Shown: positions 24,233 to 33,546 of the stretch, one piece after another
Numbering within the stretch: position 1 is the first letter of the stretch
How the letters are laid out: every line of letters starts with the position of its first letter
From: RUG14199 sp964629225
Lineage (GTDB): Bacteria; Bacillota; Clostridia; Oscillospirales; CAG-272
Direction of reading: 5' to 3'
DNA length: 64,000 nt
Assembly (NCBI GenBank): GCA_964629225.1
Contig: CAZVQC010000002.1
Location: 62,001 to 126,000 of the forward strand
The notes under the pieces: generated by a model
What the model saw: only the letters and a program-made list of their open reading frames with translations
Told to the model about the DNA's origin: nothing
Database searches by the model: none
Position numbers and translations under genes: made by a program

Positions 24233-26782
24233 ATGAAACGTTACAAAAACACGGACGTAGCATCCTTTCCCCTCGGAGGGATTGGCTGCGGAAGTATCGG
24301 CATCGGCACCGACGGATCACTTAAAAATTTCGAGATATTCAACCGTCCCGACAGAGAATCCGTTAATGCCTTTTCTCACTTTGCAATAAAAGCGGAGAGA
24401 GGCGGAAAAGTCATTGACTCCCGTGTCCTGAGGGGAGACGGGTGCGGTTCTGCAATGGGTAAGGTGTCCCGTGAAAGAGGCGAGGTCTACGTTTGGGGCA
24501 ACGGTCCGGACAGAGGTACCCTTGCGGGGCTCAGGCATTTCAGAAGCACCGTATTTCGCGCTTTTAGCCCTGTTTGTGAGGTAGGCTATGTTGACCCAAG
24601 CTTTCCGGGAAAGGCGAAAATGACCGCCTTCTCGCCCTTCATACCCATGAATTCAGCCGACTCTTCCATTCCCTGCGGCCTTTTTGAGATAGAAATTGAA
24701 AATACCGAGAGTGAGGAAACGGATTTTACGGTGGCGCTGTCACTTTCAAATCCGTTTCCCGGCAAAAAGATCAACTGTGTGACAAATGTTTCGGGGTACG
24801 TTGGTGTCTGTCTTAAGTCCGATGCCGAAAACAACACTTCCGGCTACGGAAACTTGACGGTATCCGCTTTAGACGGGGACGTTTCATATCAAGAATACTG
24901 GTACCGAGGCGGCTGGTTTGACGAGCTTACGGTCTTTCTTAACGACTTCAAGACCCCCGGCAAACTTAAGGACCGCCACTATGAAACGCCCTGTGAGGAG
25001 GGTAGTTGTGTCTGCACCGTGGCATCAACGGTATCTCTCGCACCGAAGGAAAAGAAGACCCTTCGCTTCGTTATCACTTGGTACTGTCCGATCATCGAAA
25101 AATACTGGGATCCTGCAAAGCCCACCGTCAAAAGCTTCGTTGCAAACCGCTATAACTCCTCCGAGGACGTGCTTGACTACTGTATTAAAAACTACGGGCG
25201 ACTGAAGGATGAAACATTCCTATTCGTGAAAGCGATGGACTCACAGACACTTCCGCCTTATGTCAAAGATGCTCTCGGTGCCGCAATAGCGGTTGCAAAA
25301 AGCAGCACCGTTTTAAGACTCTTTGACGGCACCCTTTGGGGCTGGGAGGGAATCACGGAAAAGAGCGGAAGCTGTGAGGGCACCTGTACCCACGTATGGA
25401 ACTATGCCTCACTGTTTCCGATGCTCTTTCCCGACTTGGAACGGGGGATACGCAACGCTGAATTCAAATACAGCATCGACACAGACGGAAGGATGGCTTT
25501 TCGAATGTTGCTGCCCCTCGGCAGTAAAAGATCAAACTTCCGTGCCTGCGCCGACGGACAGTTCGGCACCGTACTCAAGACTTACCGAGAGTGGATGCTG
25601 GGTGCGGGAGATGAATTCCTAAGGGAAAAATGGGACTTAATAAAGTCGCTCATGTCCTACGCATGGAGTGATAAGAATCCGGACAGGTGGGACATAGGTC
25701 ACACGGGAGTTCTTACCGGTCGCTGTCACCACACTCTCGATATGGAGCTTTTCGCACCGTCATCATGGCTTGAAAGCTTCTATCTTGCGGCACTTGAGGC
25801 GGCATCGAAGATGGCGAAATACCTTGGAGATACCGACGCCGAAAAAGAATATTCAAGTCTTATCGAAAGCGGCCGAAGCTACACCGAGGAAAACCTCTTT
25901 ATTAACGGCTACTACTGTCAAAAGATCGACTTTTCCGATACTTCTGCGATATCAAACTACAAAATGGGAGAGCTCATCAATTCCGACGGCTACCTTGATG
26001 AAAGCTCCGGTGAGTTAAAATACCAGATTGGGGAAGGTCTTGCGGTGACGGCAGTCGAGGGCGACCGCTTGGCACGCTCATCCATGCTTGGGGGAGTTCT
26101 CGATGATGAAAAGATAAAAAGCACTCTCCGTGCCATGCTAAAGTACAATTTCAAGTCCATGAGAGACTTGGACAACCCCTGCCGAGTCTTTGCAAGTGAC
26201 AAAGACCGTGGGGTCATCACCTGCTCTTATGACGGAGCAAAAAGAAAGCCAGCGATACCCATCACCTACGCCGAGGAGTGCATGTCGGGCTTTGAGTACT
26301 CCGCCGCTTCGGAAATGATACGGCTCGGTATGGTGAGCGAGGGGGAGGCTGTCGTAAAAGCGGTGAGAGACCGCTATAATGATGGAAGACGGGATCCCTT
26401 CGCAGAACTTGAATGCGGCGCATCATACGCCAGAAGCATGGCGTCATTCGATCTTATCTCCGCTTACAGCGGATTTTACGCCGACCTTAGGCGGGACAAC
26501 ACCGTGGGATTTGCGCCGATTAAAAACGGGACGTATTTTTGGAGCCTTGACGGGGCATTCGGAACAGTTTCTTTCGGGAAGAACGTTTCTTTCAAAGTGA
26601 TGTACGGAGATTTTTCTCTCACTTCATTCCTGTTCGGCGGAAACATCTCCTCCGTCCTACTTAACGGAAGGAAGATCGACGCTGAGTTATCAGAGTCCGG
26701 CATTCCCAACATGAAAACTGCCGCAAGATTTGAAAAGCTGACTCTCAAAGCGGGAGACAGGCTCACATTGAGGAGTTATTGA
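24233..26782 (+). CDS. Glycoside hydrolase family 116 (glucosylceramidase/beta-glucosidase type)
   Basis: The 849-residue protein has the N-terminal GBA2 domain (FPLGGIGCGSIGIGTDGSLK) and a C-terminal (alpha/alpha)6 barrel with the family core: THVWNYASLFPMLFPDLERG, ADGQFGTVLKTYREWMLG, and ECGASYARSMASFDLISAYS near the end. Known members cleave beta-glucosides and beta-xylosides. There is no signal peptide, so it acts on imported substrates. The exact catalytic Glu and Asp would need an alignment. It is translationally coupled to a phosphatase gene. Confidence 0.85.
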   Translation: MKRYKNTDVASFPLGGIGCGSIGIGTDGSLKNFEIFNRPDRESVNAFSHFAIKAERGGKVIDSRVLRGDGCGSAMGKVSRERGEVYVWGNGPDRGTLAGLRHFRSTVFRAFSPVCEVGYVDPSFPGKAKMTAFSPFIPMNSADSSIPCGLFEIEIENTESEETDFTVALSLSNPFPGKKINCVTNVSGYVGVCLKSDAENNTSGYGNLTVSALDGDVSYQEYWYRGGWFDELTVFLNDFKTPGKLKDRHYETPCEEGSCVCTVASTVSLAPKEKKTLRFVITWYCPIIEKYWDPAKPTVKSFVANRYNSSEDVLDYCIKNYGRLKDETFLFVKAMDSQTLPPYVKDALGAAIAVAKSSTVLRLFDGTLWGWEGITEKSGSCEGTCTHVWNYASLFPMLFPDLERGIRNAEFKYSIDTDGRMAFRMLLPLGSKRSNFRACADGQFGTVLKTYREWMLGAGDEFLREKWDLIKSLMSYAWSDKNPDRWDIGHTGVLTGRCHHTLDMELFAPSSWLESFYLAALEAASKMAKYLGDTDAEKEYSSLIESGRSYTEENLFINGYYCQKIDFSDTSAISNYKMGELINSDGYLDESSGELKYQIGEGLAVTAVEGDRLARSSMLGGVLDDEKIKSTLRAMLKYNFKSMRDLDNPCRVFASDKDRGVITCSYDGAKRKPAIPITYAEECMSGFEYSAASEMIRLGMVSEGEAVVKAVRDRYNDGRRDPFAELECGASYARSMASFDLISAYSGFYADLRRDNTVGFAPIKNGTYFWSLDGAFGTVSFGKNVSFKVMYGDFSLTSFLFGGNISSVLLNGRKIDAELSESGIPNMKTAARFEKLTLKAGDRLTLRSY

Positions 26783-27261
26783 TGAAAATAATGTTCGTCT
26801 GCCACGGGAATATCTGTCGCTCCCCCATGGCGGAATTCATAATGAGGGATCTGCTTGTCAAAGAAGGCCTTGATCATCAATTTACCGTGTCATCCTGCGC
26901 CACGAGTGACGAGGAGATAATAAACGGCATCGGATGCCCCGTCTACCCTCCCGCAAGAAAGGTCCTTGAGCGTCACGGCATTGACTGCGGCGAAAAGCGC
27001 GCCGTCCGCCTTGTGAAGGATGACTACAACAAATGGGATCTTTTTCTCTGCATGGACGAAAAGAACTTAAGAAACGCAAAAAAGATCCTCAACGGAGATC
27101 CCGGCGGCAAGATACATAAGTTTTTAAGTTTCACGGGAAACCGTGCAGATGTGTCCGACCCTTGGTACACCGGGGATTTTGACACCGCTTACAACGATAT
27201 CCTTCTCGGTTGTTTTGCTCTGCTCGAAAAACTGAAATGTGAAGCGTATCGATCAACATGA
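26782..27261 (+). CDS. Low molecular weight protein-tyrosine phosphatase
   Basis: The 159-residue enzyme carries the P-loop CHGNICRSPMAEF (Cys about residue 8, Arg about 14) and the general-acid loop DPWYTGDFDTAYNDI near residue 122. It removes phosphate from tyrosine, often in capsule or envelope control. The ATG overlaps the GH116 stop (TGATG) with AGGAG inside that gene; a TTG three bases earlier is less likely. It reads like a typical active enzyme. Confidence 0.92.
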   Translation: MKIMFVCHGNICRSPMAEFIMRDLLVKEGLDHQFTVSSCATSDEEIINGIGCPVYPPARKVLERHGIDCGEKRAVRLVKDDYNKWDLFLCMDEKNLRNAKKILNGDPGGKIHKFLSFTGNRADVSDPWYTGDFDTAYNDILLGCFALLEKLKCEAYRST

Positions 27262-27362
27262 TCATCTTTTACTCTATTGACTCGGTATCTGTCATGCCCG
27301 AGATCAAAAATGACAAACAAAGCACAGCGAGATGCCGAGTTGACGATCGATCTGTGTGAATG

Positions 27363-27411
27363 CCAAAAAAGCGGTGTTTGATGCCTTTCGGCAACAAACA
27401 TCCGCTTTTTT
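27363..27411. terminator. Bidirectional terminator
   Basis: AAAAAAGCGG-TGTTTG...CAAACA-CCGCTTTTTT forms a long imperfect stem with A and T runs on the two sides, between the convergent phosphatase and glnS genes. Confidence 0.75.
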
Positions 27412-27434
27412 CGTTTGATCCGTCTTTGTGGGAC

Positions 27435-29078
27435 TTATTCCGGTTTGAAACTGTCCTTGAGGGAAACTACTCTGTTGTAGGTTCCGGGATACTTGGAATC
27501 CTTGACGAAGTATCCGGTACGAACGAACTGGAAGTGGGATGCATCGGAATCGGCAAGAGCCTTTTCCGCCTTGCAGCCCTTCAGTATCTTAAGGGAGTCC
27601 GGGTTGAGATAGTCATTGTAGGTCTTCCCTTCCTCCATATCTGCCATGTTCTTCAGCGTGAAAAGCTTGTCGTAGAGTCTCACCTCGATATCGTCGCAGA
27701 TAGCGGCAGATACCCAGTGGATAGTACCTTTGACCTTTCTTCCGTCGGCGGGCATTCCGTTTCCGGTCTCAATATCGCAGGAACAGTGGATGATATCGTT
27801 TCCGTCCGCATCCTTTTCAACACCGGTGCACTTCACGATATAAGCACCCATAAGTCTCACTTCCCCGTCGGGTCTCATCCTGAAGAACTTCGGAGGCGGC
27901 ACTTCGGCAAAATCGCTCCTGTCTATCCAAAGCTCCTTAGTGAAGGGGACTTCTCTCGTTCCCGCCTCCGGATCTCCGGGGTTATTTGACACTGTGAAAT
28001 ACTCCACCTTATCATCGGGATAATTGTCGATGACCACCTTGACGGGATCGAGGACGGCTATCCTTCTTTGAGCCGTCTTGTTGAGCTCTTCTCTGATACA
28101 GTACTCAAGAAGCTCGATATCAACGAGGCTGTAGGTCTTCGCAACACCCGCACGCTTTACAAATTCAAACAGAGAGGATGCGGTGTAACCGCGTCTGCGA
28201 AGTCCGCAGACGGTGGGCATTCTCGGATCGTCCCAACCGTCTACCATGCCCTCCTCAACGAGTTTTCTGAAATATCTCTTGCTTGTGATAGTGTAGGTCA
28301 TGTAGAGATTTGCGAACTCACGCTGCTTGGGCTTCTTCTCAAATCCGATGTTGTCCACCACCCATTCGTAGAGGGGACGATGGTTCTCAAACTCAAGTGA
28401 ACACAGAGAGTGAGTGATACCCTCAATAGCATCCTGAATTGGATGAGCGTAGTCGTAAAGGGGGTAGATGCACCACTTATTACCCTGTCTGTGATGATCG
28501 GCACGAAGTATTCGATAGATAGCCGGGTCTCTCATGTTGATATTGGGAGACGACATATCGATCTTGGCGCGAAGGGTCTTAGATCCGTCAGGAAATTCCC
28601 CGTTCTTCATTCTTTCAAAGAGATCGAGATTCTCCTCAACGGAACGGTTTCTGTAGGGGCTCTCTTTACCGGGCGCGGTGAGAGTTCCGCGGTACTCACG
28701 AAGTTCATCCGCCGACAGATCGCAAACGTAGGCTTTTCCGTCTTTGATCAGCTTCACGGCGTACTCATAGCACTTGTCAAAGTAGTCTGAGCCGAAGAAG
28801 ATACCTCCGTTCGGCTCTCCGCAAAGCCACTTTAAGTCGTTTGTGATGGAGTCAACATACTCCACACCCTCCTTTGAGGGGTTGGTGTCGTCAAAACGGA
28901 GATTAAACAGTCCGCCGTACTTCTTTGCGGCGGTGCTGTTGATATAGATAGCTTTTACGTGACCGATATGAAGATACCCGTTGGGTTCGGGAGGAAAACG
29001 GGTGTGAACGGCATCACAGTTGCCGCTTTCAAGATCTTCATCGATGATATCGAAAATGAAATTAGAATTTTCAGCCAT
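27435..29078 (-). CDS. glnS: Glutaminyl-tRNA synthetase
   Basis: The 547-residue class I synthetase joins Gln to tRNA-Gln. Motifs: RFPPEPNGYLHIGHVKAI (HIGH), LRFDDTNPSKEG, and a KMSKS-like TSKRYFRKLV, followed by the C-terminal beta-barrel anticodon domain. The ATG at 29078 follows AAAGGATC and overlaps the gltX end by eight bases, so both are one operon. Many clostridia make Gln-tRNA through GatCAB; a dedicated GlnRS beside GluRS shows this organism has the direct route. Confidence 0.95.
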   Translation of the reverse strand: MAENSNFIFDIIDEDLESGNCDAVHTRFPPEPNGYLHIGHVKAIYINSTAAKKYGGLFNLRFDDTNPSKEGVEYVDSITNDLKWLCGEPNGGIFFGSDYFDKCYEYAVKLIKDGKAYVCDLSADELREYRGTLTAPGKESPYRNRSVEENLDLFERMKNGEFPDGSKTLRAKIDMSSPNINMRDPAIYRILRADHHRQGNKWCIYPLYDYAHPIQDAIEGITHSLCSLEFENHRPLYEWVVDNIGFEKKPKQREFANLYMTYTITSKRYFRKLVEEGMVDGWDDPRMPTVCGLRRRGYTASSLFEFVKRAGVAKTYSLVDIELLEYCIREELNKTAQRRIAVLDPVKVVIDNYPDDKVEYFTVSNNPGDPEAGTREVPFTKELWIDRSDFAEVPPPKFFRMRPDGEVRLMGAYIVKCTGVEKDADGNDIIHCSCDIETGNGMPADGRKVKGTIHWVSAAICDDIEVRLYDKLFTLKNMADMEEGKTYNDYLNPDSLKILKGCKAEKALADSDASHFQFVRTGYFVKDSKYPGTYNRVVSLKDSFKPE

Positions 29079-30768
29079 TTTTGATCCTTTCGGCAAGCGC
29101 TTTTACTCTGCTTACCACTTTTTCTTTTCCGAGGATGTTCATCACCTCGTACATATCGGGAGAATTCATCTTACCGGTAACGGCAATACGAAGGAACATA
29201 CTGACGTCTCCCACGCTTCCCTTGAACAGATCCGGCTCAGCTTTGTAAGCCTTCATATCCGATGCAAAGCCGTTATTGTCCGCAACAGCCTTGATCTTAT
29301 CGAACCACACATCCTGAGTATCACCCTCGCTGTAGGTCTCAAGGAAACCGTCAAGGACTGCTTTTATGTCGGCTTGATCGAATTTTTCGGGAATTGCGTC
29401 GACCTGTGAAAAATACTCGTCAAAGAAGAATCCCATGTAATCCTTGACACCGCTCCAAACGGTAATGTCTTTTCTCGGCTTTTTCGTGCCGCGGCCGATG
29501 GAGAATATCCGCTTAGTAAGATCGGGGTCCCGCGAGAGACAACCGGCAAAGTCAGGATCGTACTTTTCAGCCCACTCAAGGGTCTTTTCAAAAACCTCAT
29601 TCGCCGTCATCTTAGAAATAACGTTCTTCGAAACGTCGTTCAGCTTGTTAAAGTCGAAGAGACATCCGGAAGGGCTCATCTTCTTGATACTGAAGGGAAA
29701 ATCAATACGTTCCTTGTCGGGATTTGCCGTGTGCCACTCCTCGTAATTTGAGTTGAGAAGGGTCATAACGTACTCCATGACACACTCCGGAGCATAACCG
29801 ATGCGGCTGTAATCGTCAACGTTAGCCCCCATGTCACGCTTCGACAGCTTCTTCTTTGAGCCGTTCTCGTCAAGTCTCATAAGCTGGGATATGTGCATGT
29901 ACTTGGGAAGCTTGAAGCCGAGATAATTAAAGATCATTACGTGTCTTGGGAGGCTGGGAAGCCATTCCTCACCACGCACCACGTGGGTAGTACCCATGAG
30001 ATGGTCATCTATTGCGTGAGCGAAATGGTAAGTGGGGATGCCGTCGCTCTTGAGGAGCACCTCATCCTTGTCGTTTTCCGGAAGCTCAAGGTTGCCCTTT
30101 ATGAGGTCCGTTATCCTAAAGGTCTTTTCCGGGTCTCCGTTTGCAAGCATTCTGAGAACGAAGGGGTTTCCCTCGGCAAGATTCTTCTCCACGTCTTCCA
30201 TGGTGACCGAACGCCATCTCTCCTGCTCCGCTTTTTGAAGTGCAGCCTCGGTATGCCAGTCCTTGGCTTTTATCTCCGCCTTCTTGTCGACGGAATTCAA
30301 AGCTTCAAGTTCCTCTTTCGTTGTGAAGCAGGGGTAAGCCTTGCCTTTCTTCACAAGATCCTTGGCATAGATACGGTAAATATCACGCCTTTTGCTCTGG
30401 CAGTAAGGACCGTATTCTCCACGGTCGGCAAGCTTTCCGTTCTCATCCAGCACGGCGCCCTCGTCAAAATTGATACCGTAATAATTAAGCACCCTGATCT
30501 GTGCCTCTGCAGCACCCTCCACCTCGCGCTTTGCATCGGTGTCTTCAATTCGAAGATAGAAAACTCCTCCGCTCTGGTGGGCAAGTCTCTCGCAGACCGT
30601 CACGGGGAAAAGTGCTCCAAAGTGGATGAATCCGGTGGGACTGGGGGCGTATCTTGTCACCTTTGCGCCCTCCGGCAACACTCTCGGCTTGATATTCGCT
30701 TCATATTCGCCGGGAGTCAAGGTAACGTCCGGGAACAGAAGCTCCGCAAGTTTTTCAAAATCCATCAT
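29071..30768 (-). CDS. gltX: Glutamyl-tRNA synthetase (variant HIGH motif)
   Basis: This 565-residue class I synthetase has YAPSPTGFIHFGALFPVTV where most GluRS have HIGG, then LRIEDTDAKREV, a VRGEEWLPSLPRHV loop and intact KLSKRDMGA. It is longer than the usual 470-490 residues, with an extended C-terminal anticodon region. The HFGA form and length suggest a divergent clostridial GluRS clade. It starts at an ATG pair (30768/30765) after AAAGGAT. It overlaps glnS and follows the MBL gene by 13 bases. Confidence 0.92.
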   Translation of the reverse strand: MMDFEKLAELLFPDVTLTPGEYEANIKPRVLPEGAKVTRYAPSPTGFIHFGALFPVTVCERLAHQSGGVFYLRIEDTDAKREVEGAAEAQIRVLNYYGINFDEGAVLDENGKLADRGEYGPYCQSKRRDIYRIYAKDLVKKGKAYPCFTTKEELEALNSVDKKAEIKAKDWHTEAALQKAEQERWRSVTMEDVEKNLAEGNPFVLRMLANGDPEKTFRITDLIKGNLELPENDKDEVLLKSDGIPTYHFAHAIDDHLMGTTHVVRGEEWLPSLPRHVMIFNYLGFKLPKYMHISQLMRLDENGSKKKLSKRDMGANVDDYSRIGYAPECVMEYVMTLLNSNYEEWHTANPDKERIDFPFSIKKMSPSGCLFDFNKLNDVSKNVISKMTANEVFEKTLEWAEKYDPDFAGCLSRDPDLTKRIFSIGRGTKKPRKDITVWSGVKDYMGFFFDEYFSQVDAIPEKFDQADIKAVLDGFLETYSEGDTQDVWFDKIKAVADNNGFASDMKAYKAEPDLFKGSVGDVSMFLRIAVTGKMNSPDMYEVMNILGKEKVVSRVKALAERIKNG

Positions 30769-30781
30769 ATTATCCTTTCAC

Positions 30782-31408
30782 TCAACAGTTTTTGAGATAA
30801 GTATTGTATTTTTTCTGTTTTTCAAGGGTCGTATTGGATCCGTGACCGGTGAATATCCTAAAGTCACCTTCCATACCGCGGATAAGAGAGAGGCTGCGTC
30901 TCATCTCGGCATCGTTTCCGCTCGGAAGATCGCATCTGCCGATACCGCAGTCAAATAGCGTGTCCCCGGTGAACATCATGTCGCCGATAAGGTAGCAAAC
31001 ACTGCCGGCGGTATGTCCCGGCGTGTGAATTAAGGACACGGAAAGATCCCCCGCATCGAGTACGGAGCCGTCACTTAAAAGCACATCGGCAGGTCGCCAC
31101 AAAAGATCGGTACCGGAAAAGAGCCTTGAAGCATTGAGTCTTGAATTTGTAAGACACTCGGCATCATCTTTATGGATGCAAAGGGGGGCACCGGTGAGAT
31201 CTCTCAAAGTGTCACAGCTCGTCATATGGTCAAAATGACCGTGGGTGAGAAGGATGTAGTGAAGACGGACTCCTCTCTTATCGAGGGCATCGGAAATTAC
31301 GTCGATCTCCGGTGACGGGTCGATGATAACTCCGCCTCCGGTCGCTTCACCGAACACAAGCCAACAGTTTGAGCCGAATTCACCTGCATTTATCCTCACT
31401 ACCTTCAT
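30782..31408 (-). CDS. MBL-fold metallo-hydrolase (glyoxalase II-like)
   Basis: The 208-residue protein has the metallo-beta-lactamase metal motif THGHFDHM (about residue 55), a later HTPGHTAGS, TGDTLF and a final FTGHGSNTTLE, all as in the glyoxalase II/YcbL family. It probably hydrolyses a thioester such as S-lactoylglutathione-like or bacillithiol substrates; the exact one is unknown. The ATG at 31408 is chosen from GGAGG just upstream and a promoter beyond it. It is first in the operon with gltX and glnS. Confidence 0.85.
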   Translation of the reverse strand: MKVVRINAGEFGSNCWLVFGEATGGGVIIDPSPEIDVISDALDKRGVRLHYILLTHGHFDHMTSCDTLRDLTGAPLCIHKDDAECLTNSRLNASRLFSGTDLLWRPADVLLSDGSVLDAGDLSVSLIHTPGHTAGSVCYLIGDMMFTGDTLFDCGIGRCDLPSGNDAEMRRSLSLIRGMEGDFRIFTGHGSNTTLEKQKKYNTYLKNC

Positions 31409-31437
31409 ATTTCCTCCGATAGGTCCCGTATTTTTAG

Positions 31438-31466
31438 ATTTTACCATACTTCATTTTAATAATCAA
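31438..31466 (-). promoter_or_regulatory. Promoter of the MBL-gltX-glnS operon
   Basis: On the minus strand TTGATT (31466-31461), 17 bases, TAAAAT (31443-31438). Confidence 0.6.
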
Positions 31467-31592
31467 TAGCGCTGAATGATTTTTAGCGAAAAACCTCGGT
31501 AAAATCGTGTATTCCGACGTGTTACCCTTGCCCGTTTTATCATTATTATTCGATTTTTTGATCGAATTTCGAAAATAAATCGAGTTTTCCTA

Positions 31593-31621
31593 TTGACAAC
31601 CGCCTTTTACTGTGCTATACT
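31593..31621 (+). promoter_or_regulatory. Promoter of the lysine-riboswitch transcript
   Basis: TTGACA (31593-31598), 17 bases, TATACT (31616-31621), about 20 bases before the riboswitch P1 stem. Confidence 0.8.
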
Positions 31622-31640
31622 CAGCATAAATTGAATCGCT

Positions 31641-31800
31641 TGATAGAGGTGCGACGTACAAGAGTAACATCGGGGTCACAAGGATCTGCCCGTTGCGAAA
31701 GGGTTCGTTGCCGAAGTTGCCGTGCTTTCCTTGAAGTACTGCTTCTGGGCCGTCGGGAAAAACCCGCCGGACTGTCACAATTATTTGTGGAGCGCTATCG
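31641..31800 (+). promoter_or_regulatory. Lysine riboswitch (L box)
   Basis: The stretch carries the conserved L-box elements in order: P1 GATAG (31642-31646) with GAGGTGCG, AAGAGTA, TTGCCGAAG, CTGGGC, GGACTGTCAC and GGAGCGCTATC, closing P1 at 31795-31799. Lysine binding normally favours the terminator that follows, switching the gene off. The genes behind it form an amino-acid ABC transporter, which marks it as a lysine importer. Confidence 0.93.
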
Positions 31801-31809
31801 TAATTTGGT

Positions 31810-31868
31810 TTCAATAATTAATTATTGAATTTCAGATTTTGAACCGCTTTACAAAGCGGTTCTTTTTA
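31810..31868 (+). terminator. Riboswitch expression platform: AT palindrome and terminator
   Basis: The 20-base palindrome TTCAATAATTAATTATTGAA (31810-31829) is followed by the terminator GAACCGCTTT/AAAGCGGTTC (31841-31862) and TTTTT. The terminator is the off-state of the lysine riboswitch. Confidence 0.85.
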
Positions 31869-31900
31869 ATATTTCAATTCCACGAAAGAAGGAAGAAAAA

Positions 31901-32752
31901 ATGAAGATCAGAAGAATCCTCGCACTCGCAATCACAGCCGTTATGGTTCTCGCAGCTTTCGCATCCTGCGGTTCCACCGATGCAACGAAAGACCTTGACA
32001 ATGTAAAGAGCAAGGGTCAGATAGTCGTCGGTATGGAATGCGCATACGCACCCTACAACTGGGCGCAGACAGAGGCAAATGAGTTCACAGTCAAGGTCAA
32101 CGACACCACCTACGCCGACGGATACGATATCCAGATAGCGAAGATGATAGCCGATGATCTGGGTGTTGAACTGGTGGTAAAGCCCATCGAATGGGACGGA
32201 CTTCTCTCCGCTCTTGAAAGCGGTCAGATCGACATGATCATCGCAGGCATGAGCCCCACGGAAGAGAGAAAGCAGAGCATCGACTTCTCCGACACCTACT
32301 TTGACAGCAACCTGGTCATGGTAGTCAAGACCGACTCCGCATACAAGGATGCAGCCTCCATATCGGACTTCTCCAGCGCTAAGATCACAGCTCAGCTCAA
32401 CACGTTCCACTACACGGTCATCGACCAGATAGAAGGCGTTGAGAAGCAAACTGCTCTTCCCGACTTTGCAGCTCTCATGCAGTCCCTTAAGAGCGGTGCG
32501 GTAGACGGATACGTTTGCGAAAAGCCCGGCGCAGTTTCCGCAGTTGCTTCCAACCCCGAATTCACATACATCGAATTCAGCGAGGCAAACGGCTTCACCT
32601 GCGACCCCGCAAAGTCCTCCATCTCCATCGGCGTCCGCAAGAACAGTTCTCTTACATCCGAGTTCAACAGGATTCTCGGAAACCTGACCAAGGAACAGAA
32701 GGAAGCTATGATGGACGCAGCTATCGCCCGTCAGCCCGCCGGCGAAGAATAA
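31901..32752 (+). CDS. Amino-acid ABC transporter substrate-binding lipoprotein, predicted lysine
   Basis: The 283-residue protein has a lipobox (AAFASC, Cys about residue 23) and the family 3 solute-binding fold: VVGMECAYAPYNW, GYDIQIAKMIADDLG, GLLSALESGQIDMIIAGMS and TEERKQSIDFSDTYF. It captures the amino acid outside the membrane for the permease and ATPase that follow. Lysine is inferred from the riboswitch in front, not from the binding-site sequence. GAAGGAAG precedes the ATG. Confidence 0.93.
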   Translation: MKIRRILALAITAVMVLAAFASCGSTDATKDLDNVKSKGQIVVGMECAYAPYNWAQTEANEFTVKVNDTTYADGYDIQIAKMIADDLGVELVVKPIEWDGLLSALESGQIDMIIAGMSPTEERKQSIDFSDTYFDSNLVMVVKTDSAYKDAASISDFSSAKITAQLNTFHYTVIDQIEGVEKQTALPDFAALMQSLKSGAVDGYVCEKPGAVSAVASNPEFTYIEFSEANGFTCDPAKSSISIGVRKNSSLTSEFNRILGNLTKEQKEAMMDAAIARQPAGEE

Positions 32753-32784
32753 TTTAGCAAATACAACACCGAAAGGACCTCTTA

Positions 32785-33546
32785 ATGAACCTGTTTGAAT
32801 GGATGCTGAAGCTTCTGAAGGAATACGGTACCAATTTCCTTGCAGGAACCGGCTACACACTTATAATGTCCATAGTCGGCACCTTAGTCGGCTTCCTTAT
32901 AGGACTCGCAATAGCGGTAGTCCGCACTATCCCTCAAAAGAAAAGCGGTACCGTCGGCTTTTGGGCCTACAAGGTCATCAACTTCATCCTCAATGCCTAC
33001 GTTGAGATAATAAGAGGCACGCCAATGATGGTCCAAGCTCTTATCATCCACTACAGTCTGTTTGCGCCGAACCACGTCCCCGCACTCGTGTCCGCACTTA
33101 TCATTATTTCGGTGAATACCGGTGCGTACATGGCGGAGATAGTGAGAGGCGGCATCATCAGCGTCGACAAGGGTCAGTTTGAAGGAGCACACTCCATCGG
33201 AATGACCCATATGCAGACGATGGTCCATGTGATCCTTCCCCAGGCGATAAGAAACATAATGCCCTCCATAGGCAATGAGTTCGTTGTCAATATAAAGGAC
33301 AGCTCCGTGCTCAGCGTCATCTCCATCACAGAGCTTCTCTTCTACTCCAAGATGGCAGGAGGCACCTACGCCAAATACGTGCCCGCTTACATCATTTGTG
33401 CCGTCATCTATTTCGTTTTGACCTTCACGGTCACACGGATACTCAGAGCGATAGAAAAGAAGATGAACGGAAGCGAGAATTACACTATCTGCGGTTCCCA
33501 ATCCGACTCTAAAGCAGAAGTTCACGTGAAAGGAGCGGCGAAATGA
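32785..33546 (+). CDS. Amino-acid ABC transporter permease
   Basis: The 253-residue membrane protein of the HisM/GlnP type has about five helices and the ATPase-contacting EAA loop GAHSIGMTHMQTMVHVILPQ (about residues 132-151). YVEIIRGTPMMVQALIIHY is the usual first cytoplasmic motif. A single permease gene implies a homodimeric channel. It overlaps the ATPase start by four bases (ATGA). Confidence 0.95.
   Translation: MNLFEWMLKLLKEYGTNFLAGTGYTLIMSIVGTLVGFLIGLAIAVVRTIPQKKSGTVGFWAYKVINFILNAYVEIIRGTPMMVQALIIHYSLFAPNHVPALVSALIIISVNTGAYMAEIVRGGIISVDKGQFEGAHSIGMTHMQTMVHVILPQAIRNIMPSIGNEFVVNIKDSSVLSVISITELLFYSKMAGGTYAKYVPAYIICAVIYFVLTFTVTRILRAIEKKMNGSENYTICGSQSDSKAEVHVKGAAK

Noticed and set aside
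29893..30795. 300-codon plus-strand ORF
   Set aside because: Antisense shadow of gltX; no ribosome site or family motif.
31590..31828. Short ORFs on both strands
   Set aside because: They lie inside the lysine riboswitch.
31874..32860. 328-codon minus-strand ORF
   Set aside because: Antisense to the substrate-binding protein gene, which has a lipobox, family motifs and a ribosome site.
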